27,456 nucleotides of DNA, from positions 1 to 27,456 of IMG/VR virus record IMGVR_UViG_3300024985_000009; one strand, 5' to 3'. Both the position numbers and the translations under genes were made by a program. Positions 5,607-12,739 of this stretch are shown here, one piece after another. The notes beneath the pieces were generated by a model. It was not told the DNA's origin, made no database searches, and worked only from the letters and a program-made list of their open reading frames with translations. The first letter of the stretch is position 1; every line of letters begins with the position of its first letter. This DNA is from a virus.

Positions 5607-6632
5607 ATGGCAACGATTACAAAGCGACAACGTAATGATGGGACTTTTGGCTATTCGGCGCGGATTAGAATAAAGCGTGATGGTGTGGTTGTCCACAGTG
5701 AAGTTAAAACGTTTGATCGGCAAGCATTGGCTAAGGCATGGGCAAGCAAGCGGGAATTAGAGCTACAAGAAGTTGAGGCTTGCGGTGCAATGAAATCAGT
5801 GCTGATAAAAACACTGATTGAAAAATACATTACCCAGTTTTCCCATAATTTTGGACGCTCAAAGAATTTTGATATTCGACGGCTGTTGAATTATGACATC
5901 GGCAAAATAGATGCTTATAAGTTACAAGCCAAGGACATTATTGAGCATTGTATTCAGCGTAATAAAGAAGCTAAGCCTCAAACTGTGCATAATGATGTGA
6001 TTTGGTTACGGACGACGTTGAAAACCATGCGTGATGTTGATAATCATAGCTATCGACTAGATGCGTTTGATAGTGCAATGGAAGTATTGCGACGGGAAAA
6101 ATTAGTAGGGAAAGGCGCACAGCGGGAACGCAGACCAACGGTCTACGAATTATGGAAGTTATCGCGTTTCTTTGCAAAAAAGAAGACTTATAGTGTGCCG
6201 ATGCTGCACATTATGTGGTTCGCTGTGTATTCGGCGCGGCGTGATAGCGAGATTTGCAGGCTATTGTGGTCAGATAATAATGCCGATAAACAGACAGGCA
6301 TGGTGCGAGATTTGAAGCACCCAACAGATAAAAAAGGCAATCATAAACGCTTCAAGTATCCACGTTCGGCGTGGAAGATTATCCAAAAACAGCCATGTGT
6401 TGATGAGCGTATTTTTCCCTATAATCCGCGTACTGTGAGTGCTTATTTTCACAATGCCTGCATGATGTTAGAGATTGATGACCTACATTTTCATGATCTG
6501 CGCCACGAAGCAGTTAGTCATTTATTTGAGCAAGGGCTAAGCATTCAGCAAGTGCAGTTGGTAAGTTTACATGAGAATTGGCAAACCTTGAAACGCTACA
6601 CAAATTTAAGGCCCGAAGATTTGGATATTTAA
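5607..6632 (+). CDS. int: tyrosine recombinase / integrase, dusA-targeting type
   Basis: The start is ATG 5607 (MATITKRQRNDGTFGYSARI); the frame is open upstream to a TTG at 5556, but that would read through the operator repeats. The 341-aa product has an N-terminal arm-binding beta domain (1-50), a helical core-binding domain (about 60-165) and a C-terminal catalytic domain. Visible active-site residues are R212 (SARRDSEI), K237 (RDLKHP), H296 and R299 (HDLRH), H322 and nucleophile Y331 (LKRYTNL). The box around H322 reads SLHENW rather than the usual GH pattern. It catalyses phage integration and excision. It sits divergently beside the phage dusA segment, the arrangement known for dusA-inserting prophages. 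Its stop overlaps the end of the convergent late operon by 4 bases. Confidence 0.95.
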   Translation: MATITKRQRNDGTFGYSARIRIKRDGVVVHSEVKTFDRQALAKAWASKRELELQEVEACGAMKSVLIKTLIEKYITQFSHNFGRSKNFDIRRLLNYDIGKIDAYKLQAKDIIEHCIQRNKEAKPQTVHNDVIWLRTTLKTMRDVDNHSYRLDAFDSAMEVLRREKLVGKGAQRERRPTVYELWKLSRFFAKKKTYSVPMLHIMWFAVYSARRDSEICRLLWSDNNADKQTGMVRDLKHPTDKKGNHKRFKYPRSAWKIIQKQPCVDERIFPYNPRTVSAYFHNACMMLEIDDLHFHDLRHEAVSHLFEQGLSIQQVQLVSLHENWQTLKRYTNLRPEDLDI

Positions 6633-9600
6633 AATGGTAAGTGCATTAATGCAATCGGTGAAATGTTGTAATCTATATCGGCATCAATAACTCCTTTTTC
6701 AGTGACTTCATTAGTTTCCAAATTAATAAATAGCGCATTGGTAGGTGCATAAGGATCGAATGTAGCGAGGATTAGCAGTTTGTCAGTGTAAGGTGCATTC
6801 ATCCAGCGTGGACGGTACATAACTGATAATCTGTCAGTTGTTATAATATTATGATCAGAGATAACCAAATCATGTTGATGTTTGGTGCCGTCTATAAATG
6901 TAACAACAATTGATGTCATTACCGTGTTATCGCCTGTTGTTACTGACACAGGCGTATAATATTGATAAATATTCAGCTTAGTCGATATAAACGTCATTTC
7001 TCGTTCTTCAACTGCATTCTCAGGTGGTTTTGGCATTATCCCACCTAGTTTTTCTATTTTAGTAAACCAAAACCCATCAATTGGAATCTCGATAATATCA
7101 ATAGCATCAATTGATTGACGATTATCAGTTGTTGCATATTTTTTATAGCCACAAAACCGATCATAATCCGCAAATATTTGTAGATTTTCCCCAGTAATCC
7201 AAGGAGACTCTTGAGAAGATGGCTCTAAATAAGCAATTTGTACTGTATGTCCGCTATGATCTGTATTAAATTTTACTAACTCAATAATATCTTCACATGG
7301 ATTCCATGCTGAAGCGGGAACACCATTCACAGTTCTGACCGATCTAACACAAATATGTAAACCATCATCTGTAAATCCTGTAAATTCACGCAAATATTCG
7401 GTAACTGTATACGTTTGGTCAGCAAGAGAATCATCCCATCGTGTGATATGATTCCAATTATTACTTTCAAGGCTTAATGCTAATCTTGATAATTCTGCAA
7501 TTATTAATCCGTTTTTCCCCTGCTTTTCTACTGAAAAGGTGGCGACATAAGGAATAGTATTATTGTCTCTATTTGTTCTATAGATTACGACAAGATTATA
7601 TTTATTACCCTCTGTACCTATTTTTAAACACATTCCAGCAACTGACATTGGGGTTGTGTCTTCGGCTAAAAAATAAGGCAATAATCCAAACCTACCGCCG
7701 ATATAAACTACATATTCTTTTCGACAATTATTATGTCCTTTATAAATTTGTTTTCCCGTTAAAGATTCGTATTCTAATTTATCAGGATGATTATCTTCAT
7801 CAAAATATGACCAACTAACAGCCACAAATTGGTCTTTAATATTTTTTGCTTTTTCAATTTCAGTACGCTTTAAATCTATTTCATACTGTTTTTGAGCAAT
7901 ATCAACTGGATCAGTTAAGTCGATTAACTCAATAATCAATTGTTCTAATTGTTGTTGCAGTAAGATAATATTTGGCTTTAAATTGCCCCGCCATGATCCG
8001 CCCTCACTGTGCGGATAAGGTTTACTACCAATAGGTAATTCAATTTCAGCGATTCGTCGAGCATTACCACCCGCATAAATCCCTGATACTGTTGTTTTAC
8101 TAACCGCTGAATCATAAATAATCCGCTGTTTTGATGTTTGAAATGGTGGCTGAAATTTATCGGTATATTGCCCAGCATCGCCATTCACCTTCATCATCGT
8201 TAGATGGATTCCGCATGGCTTTGGGTTTGATTCAAAGCCAACAACGGTTATTTCTTTGGGTCTGGTATCAGCAAACTTTTTGACTGTTTCAAATCGGGTA
8301 TGCTCTTTGATAATGCGCTCATCGAGCATAATTAGCTGTGAGTCAACATCCGTTTTGTTTTGCTCAATATCAAATTTGCTATCTTCTAATTCGCGTAATT
8401 TATTGGTTTCTTCAACGCTTTTTTCCAGCGTGTATTTGAGCTGTTGCTTCGATAGCGTATTGACTGATACCAGCGGAATTAACTGATTTTGTTTTTCGTT
8501 TAGCAAGGTTCGCGCTGTTTTCAATTGGCTCTCTAAATCGGTTAGCGTGGCAGTCGATTCAGCTAATAATTGCCGCTTATCAATGAGCGATTGTGCCAGC
8601 GCATTAAGTTCATTATTCGCCGTGGTAATTTCAGCTTCTTTGTCGGTAATCGCAACGGGGTCTGTTAGCTGTGCTAATTCATCTTGGAGACTGAGAATTT
8701 GTGCAGTTTTATCCGTAATCTGCTTTTCAAGGCTGGTGACTTCATTAATTAATGTATCGTTATCCTGCTTTTCGGTGCTGATTTGCTGATTTAATGAAGT
8801 CACCTGATCATTTAGCGTATCGACCTCATTTTGCAAATCAGTGATACCGCCCGCGTCATTTTCAGTTTTTATCGTGTCCGCTAACAGCTTGGCGTAATCA
8901 TCCAATTCTTTGATAAATGCCTTTTGTATGACGCTTTTTGCCACAATAGCATCAATTTTCTTTTGCAAATCGGCACTTTTCTTAAGCCAATCAGCTTTTT
9001 TTGCTTCAAAAACAGCAAGAATATCTTTGTGAACGTTTTTGCGTGGGTATTCCAGTACAACACGATCATCAACTTGAAAAGCTAGGGCATCACAGGATAA
9101 ATAACGAACTGGGACATTTTTTAAATGTAGCTCTCTCGTAGTTAATTTCTGAGCAGTATGAGGGATAATTTGTGTATAGTTTTCGTCTACGGTGACATCA
9201 CAACGACCATTATCGGCAATCGCGGTGATTGTACCTTTGCGGTAACGTGGATTATAGCGTTCCATGCCAGCGGCGACGCTCCACGCGTACCACCACGCAT
9301 TAGGTGACAATGTAAAAGCAGGGGCAAGACGACCATCGCGTATGCCGTTATACACGTTCTCTGGCGTTTCGTTGATATAGGCAGGCACTAAAACAAAGCG
9401 ATTGCTAGTCGTTGGCTCTCTAAAGTTATACCAATCCAGCACCCCAACATCGCTATCTTTCTGCAATTCCGTGTTGTAATCGGCACACCATAGTTCTTTG
9501 ATTACCGATGGTTTAACTTCTTTTAGTTTTGCCTTTTCATCAAGCAGATTTTCTCGTTCAATTTTTGCTTTTGCTAATGCGTCAACAGCTTTGTCATATT

Positions 9601-9826
9601 CATGCCTAGCTAATGCCAATGCTGGAATGTCATCTAATGGCATTGCTTTGAGTTTTACCAGCGCATCATCAACCGCTGTTTTTAAATCATAACTAATATC
9701 ATGATTAAGCTTAACAAGCAGATCGTCGATAGTCTTTACGCGCTCGTTAATCGCTTCAACATCGGTAAAAACTTCAACTTTGTATTTTCCATCGCCCAAA
9801 CTTTCTAAAATCTTTCCTTTTGACAT
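6629..9826 (-). CDS. large coiled-coil tail (fibre/spike or hub-associated) protein
   Basis: The start is ATG 9826, sharing one base with the TGA of the preceding gene; an in-frame TTG at 9829 is less likely. The 1065-aa product begins MSKGKILESLGDGKYKVEVF, a small beta domain seen at the start of many phage tail proteins. A helical region (about 15-110), a beta domain with Trp-rich segments (about 110-260), a long heptad-rich coiled coil (about 280-515, many Leu/Ile/Glu/Gln) and a beta-rich C-terminal half follow. LTDPV followed by a helix occurs twice (about 390 and 650), suggesting repeated folds. It is the last late gene, where receptor-binding or tip proteins lie. No enzymatic motif is seen. 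Confidence 0.75.
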   Translation of the reverse strand: MSKGKILESLGDGKYKVEVFTDVEAINERVKTIDDLLVKLNHDISYDLKTAVDDALVKLKAMPLDDIPALALARHEYDKAVDALAKAKIERENLLDEKAKLKEVKPSVIKELWCADYNTELQKDSDVGVLDWYNFREPTTSNRFVLVPAYINETPENVYNGIRDGRLAPAFTLSPNAWWYAWSVAAGMERYNPRYRKGTITAIADNGRCDVTVDENYTQIIPHTAQKLTTRELHLKNVPVRYLSCDALAFQVDDRVVLEYPRKNVHKDILAVFEAKKADWLKKSADLQKKIDAIVAKSVIQKAFIKELDDYAKLLADTIKTENDAGGITDLQNEVDTLNDQVTSLNQQISTEKQDNDTLINEVTSLEKQITDKTAQILSLQDELAQLTDPVAITDKEAEITTANNELNALAQSLIDKRQLLAESTATLTDLESQLKTARTLLNEKQNQLIPLVSVNTLSKQQLKYTLEKSVEETNKLRELEDSKFDIEQNKTDVDSQLIMLDERIIKEHTRFETVKKFADTRPKEITVVGFESNPKPCGIHLTMMKVNGDAGQYTDKFQPPFQTSKQRIIYDSAVSKTTVSGIYAGGNARRIAEIELPIGSKPYPHSEGGSWRGNLKPNIILLQQQLEQLIIELIDLTDPVDIAQKQYEIDLKRTEIEKAKNIKDQFVAVSWSYFDEDNHPDKLEYESLTGKQIYKGHNNCRKEYVVYIGGRFGLLPYFLAEDTTPMSVAGMCLKIGTEGNKYNLVVIYRTNRDNNTIPYVATFSVEKQGKNGLIIAELSRLALSLESNNWNHITRWDDSLADQTYTVTEYLREFTGFTDDGLHICVRSVRTVNGVPASAWNPCEDIIELVKFNTDHSGHTVQIAYLEPSSQESPWITGENLQIFADYDRFCGYKKYATTDNRQSIDAIDIIEIPIDGFWFTKIEKLGGIMPKPPENAVEEREMTFISTKLNIYQYYTPVSVTTGDNTVMTSIVVTFIDGTKHQHDLVISDHNIITTDRLSVMYRPRWMNAPYTDKLLILATFDPYAPTNALFINLETNEVTEKGVIDADIDYNISPIALMHLPF

Positions 9827-10008
9827 CAATCAATCTCTTTTATCGGTGCTTTGGTGCCGCAATAGGGGCAATAAAAATAGTAGGTGGGTTCGCCGTTTAA
9901 AATCTGCCAATTCCGATTACAGCAACTGCACTGGAATTGCCATAGAATGTCAGTTTTGCATTTGTGTTTTTGAGTTTTGGTAATGTAGTTGGCAGGTTCT
10001 TCAGACAT
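9826..10008 (-). CDS. small zinc-ribbon protein (60 aa)
   Basis: A 60-residue protein with two Cys knuckles, CSCC (around residues 27-30) and CPYC (around 48-51), plus an upstream Cys. This is the pattern of a zinc ribbon. It overlaps the following gene by TGATG and the preceding one by one base, so it is part of the late operon. Small zinc ribbons of this kind in phages have no general function. It may be a cargo (moron-type) gene or a structural accessory. Confidence 0.6.
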   Translation of the reverse strand: MSEEPANYITKTQKHKCKTDILWQFQCSCCNRNWQILNGEPTYYFYCPYCGTKAPIKEID

Positions 10009-10196
10009 TAGGATTTTTCCACCATTGTTGAAATTTCAAATTCAGCCGCTGACAACGAAGCGCAAACAATAGTTTGTGATTGCTCATTTTCAATAATGTC
10101 TTTAATCAAATAAACATGGGCTTCTTGAATGCGTTTCCCTTTTAATTTTGCCAGTTGATTGATGCGCTGGCGGTTGCTTATAGTCTGTTTCGCCAT
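10008..10196 (-). CDS. small protein of unknown function (62 aa)
   Basis: A 62-residue protein with a basic first half (MAKQTISNRQRINQLAKLKG) and an amphipathic second half ending in EISTMVEKS. It overlaps the upstream membrane-protein gene by 19 bases and the downstream zinc-ribbon gene by one base. No membrane segment or recognised family. The overlaps support it being translated with its neighbours. Confidence 0.5.
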   Translation of the reverse strand: MAKQTISNRQRINQLAKLKGKRIQEAHVYLIKDIIENEQSQTIVCASLSAAEFEISTMVEKS

Positions 10197-10372
10197 TGAT
10201 TGGTCTCCCAGCCGCTGTGACGTTGCCGTTGTAATTCTAATTCTGATTTTCGGTTAGCACCGAAGTAGGCTCTACTTCGTTTTTCCAGCCAATTTAAAGT
10301 AAACGCCGCTAAACCGACAATAATAATCAACAGGATTATTAATAATGTGAAAAATATAATTAAAATCTTCAT
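10178..10372 (-). CDS. small membrane protein in the tail operon (64 aa)
   Basis: A 64-residue protein with one very hydrophobic N-terminal helix (ILIIFFTLLIILLIIIVGLA, about residues 3-22) followed by a charged, Arg/Gln-rich cytoplasmic- or periplasm-facing tail. It starts at an ATGA overlap with the upstream tail gene. With no other holin or spanin recognisable in the window, it is a weak candidate for a lysis accessory protein. A single membrane span and no lipobox make a firm call impossible. Confidence 0.5.
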   Translation of the reverse strand: MKILIIFFTLLIILLIIIVGLAAFTLNWLEKRSRAYFGANRKSELELQRQRHSGWETNQWRNRL

Positions 10373-11982
10373 GGGTTGATGCTTGCTTGTGTTATGCCAT
10401 CGGCTTCATAAACAGCAAAACCCTCGCTGTACCATAGCAAGCCGTCGCTATCGTAAAGCAGGTTGTAATTGTAATCGGTACTATCGGCTGGATTTAATGC
10501 CCGCCCATTACTCAAATAACCTTGTTCTTGCCATAGGTAATAATTCGGATTGGCAGGAACAACCAGATAATTTTGCAACGGAATAGGACGCACGTTTGAA
10601 CCAATCGCACCGACGTTATCCGTGCCATTCGCGATATATTCAGCGCATTCCATGTATTCTTCTTGAGGTGTAATGTAGTAGTTGATTTTCCCAATGGTTA
10701 AGCCATTGACTACATCGCCCAAGCCAATCTCATCAATAATCGGTAGCCGTATTGATTGCCGTCCCTCGCTATAGCTTTTAAAGAAAATGTCCTCAACGGT
10801 GACTGTTTTTGATTGGGCAACGGGAATTGTTCGCCGTCCTGTTAACACAATGCTCGTTGAACGCCCACCTTGTGAGCTGGTGATCGTGTCATAGTTGACG
10901 CGGATAAATTCACGTTCTCTTGTACTACCGTCACTGTAAATATGTTGGCGGGTAACGATGATTTGCTGAGTCTTTCTAGCGATTATCTCATCTAACAGCG
11001 CACTACCAAGGCTCGGAATAGACAGTGATAAATAAGAACCACCGCTCGCCGACATGCTAGCGGTAATTGAAGCAATGGGTAATTCTAAGTCACCGATTCT
11101 AGCGATGAAACGGCGCGATACCCAATTAGGTGGAATATAAACTTCAAAGGAATAGGAATCATTGATAGACAGTCTTAATGGGACAATATCAACGTATTCA
11201 TGACCAAGATACGTTTGCACAGTATCATTAATAATCCATGCTAATTCCACTGTATCGGTAGATTCAAACGTATCTGGAAACCGTAAATTTAAGTCAACGG
11301 GATCAATAACATTTAGATTAAACTCGACAGTATTATCAATGCTAAACAAAGATACAATGTCGGTGTATTCGTAAACAGGCGTATATTCAAAAGGAGTGAC
11401 AACGGTATAACTACTCGCACCGTCTGCTAATGCGGTACCATTGTCAATAATGACTTCATCAATTCGCCCGTTGGTATTGTTACCAATCTCTATTCTAATA
11501 AGGCGTGGAATAGATTCTGAGAGTGCCGCTGTCTCTACTTGGCTGCCATTAACATACACATACAAATCGCCTGCATATAATTCAAGCGAAACTTCATAAT
11601 TAACCTGATTATCGACATAAATGCCCGTGTTAATGATGACCGTCGCGCTGCCATAATAAGAGCAAACGATTTCAGTGCTGACAATTTCAATGTAAATCGA
11701 GGCAACAGAAAAATTACTAACGCCATAGAACAATGTCGCATTAGCTGCATTCAGTAAATTAAACTTTTGCCGTATCGTAAAATCATTGGTTAAAAATTCA
11801 AAATCACTATTGCTTATGAATTTTTGAATCAGATCACCAGAAGCCGTAAATAATCCACTGCCTGTTCCTAAAATCGGGCGTGTCGTTGTAATAGACGCGC
11901 TACCAACGGCAATAAAATCATTATTTTGACCGCTTGAGTCAGTAAAATCTGATTCAAAACTTAGATGCAGGACTTCGGTCAT
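10369..11982 (-). CDS. tail protein with N-terminal LamG-like domain and hub-like C-terminus
   Basis: A 537-aa protein. Residues 1-190 (LHLSFESDFTDSSGQNNDF, IGNNTNGRIDEVIIDNG) form a LamG/concanavalin-like jelly roll typical of sugar-binding modules. Residues 195-290 are a beta-rich linker. Residues about 290-480 (RFIARIGDLELPIASITASM, SLSIPSLGSALL, ARKTQQIIVTRQHIYSDG) resemble baseplate or hub domains of siphophage tail-tip proteins. It follows two small distal-tail genes downstream of the tape measure, the normal place for tip proteins. It may contact host surface polysaccharide. The fold assignment is by pattern only. Confidence 0.65.
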   Translation of the reverse strand: MTEVLHLSFESDFTDSSGQNNDFIAVGSASITTTRPILGTGSGLFTASGDLIQKFISNSDFEFLTNDFTIRQKFNLLNAANATLFYGVSNFSVASIYIEIVSTEIVCSYYGSATVIINTGIYVDNQVNYEVSLELYAGDLYVYVNGSQVETAALSESIPRLIRIEIGNNTNGRIDEVIIDNGTALADGASSYTVVTPFEYTPVYEYTDIVSLFSIDNTVEFNLNVIDPVDLNLRFPDTFESTDTVELAWIINDTVQTYLGHEYVDIVPLRLSINDSYSFEVYIPPNWVSRRFIARIGDLELPIASITASMSASGGSYLSLSIPSLGSALLDEIIARKTQQIIVTRQHIYSDGSTREREFIRVNYDTITSSQGGRSTSIVLTGRRTIPVAQSKTVTVEDIFFKSYSEGRQSIRLPIIDEIGLGDVVNGLTIGKINYYITPQEEYMECAEYIANGTDNVGAIGSNVRPIPLQNYLVVPANPNYYLWQEQGYLSNGRALNPADSTDYNYNLLYDSDGLLWYSEGFAVYEADGITQASINP

Positions 11983-11984
11983 AA

Positions 11985-12401
11985 TTAGGCGACAATTTTA
12001 GGTGTATATGAAATGGTAGAGTCTTCGGATAATGTAAACCCGCCAGGTGCATCACTGAATGTTCCGACATACATTAAACGTGGTGTCGTGCCTTTGGTCG
12101 CAATAAACCAGCCGTAAATTGTGCCAGTCATCGCACTGCCTGTTGCAGTAAAGGATTGTTTCGCATAACTGGATATTCTTGCCACTGAATTATCCCAACT
12201 GGCATCAGTTAGCGTTTTTCGTGCATAACCTCCGCCTGTTGGCTCAGTAATGGCAGTTAATGCCAATGCTTTAATATCATCAATCGTGCCAGTATTGGTA
12301 AACAAACCAATATCTAAATTAGTTCCGCGATCTGCTGAACTGCCTTTATTTATTAAATCAAAAAGGACTTTCGCGCCTTCTGTTGCGGTTATTGCTGTCA
12401 T
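11985..12401 (-). CDS. phage tail-associated structural protein (138 aa)
   Basis: A 138-aa protein beginning MTAITATEGAKVLFDLINKG, with Gly/Thr-rich beta strands and the segment LDIGLFTNTGTIDD. Similar small beta-rich proteins are frequent beside tail-tip genes, but I know of no established role. It overlaps the upstream gene by 4 bases and lies 2 bases before the LamG/hub-like gene, so it belongs to the tip assembly module. Confidence 0.6.
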   Translation of the reverse strand: MTAITATEGAKVLFDLINKGSSADRGTNLDIGLFTNTGTIDDIKALALTAITEPTGGGYARKTLTDASWDNSVARISSYAKQSFTATGSAMTGTIYGWFIATKGTTPRLMYVGTFSDAPGGFTLSEDSTISYTPKIVA

Positions 12402-12739
12402 TGTGCGTCCTGTGATTTTATTAAAAAATTAAGTGAATAATCGGTTTTTGATTCTTTGATCGACTCGAATGCGCATAAAAAGAAGCCATAACGACTGGAC
12501 ACTGTAATCATGCCGAATTGTTGAATGAGCGCGGATAATTCGGGCTGGTAATTTTGTTTTTCAATAGATACTTTAATCGTGCCATCGCTGGCGGTGTAAC
12601 CGTTATCAGCAATAAAACAGCCACCATCTAACGTTGCCGAACGGGTAATTCGTCGGGATTGATAATCGAACGTTGATTCTTCGCTGGCTTCAACCAAGAA
12701 ATCTTGACCGTATAAGGTAGGGCAAATTGATACTTTCAT
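12398..12739 (-). CDS. distal tail-type protein (113 aa)
   Basis: A 113-aa, mostly beta-stranded protein. It sits directly after the tape measure, where siphophages encode small distal-tail or minor tail proteins. The ATG shares one base with the tape-measure stop at 12739, and its own stop overlaps the next ATG. No catalytic or cysteine-cluster motif. The role is inferred from position. Confidence 0.6.
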   Translation of the reverse strand: MKVSICPTLYGQDFLVEASEESTFDYQSRRITRSATLDGGCFIADNGYTASDGTIKVSIEKQNYQPELSALIQQFGMITVSSRYGFFLCAFESIKESKTDYSLNFLIKSQDAQ

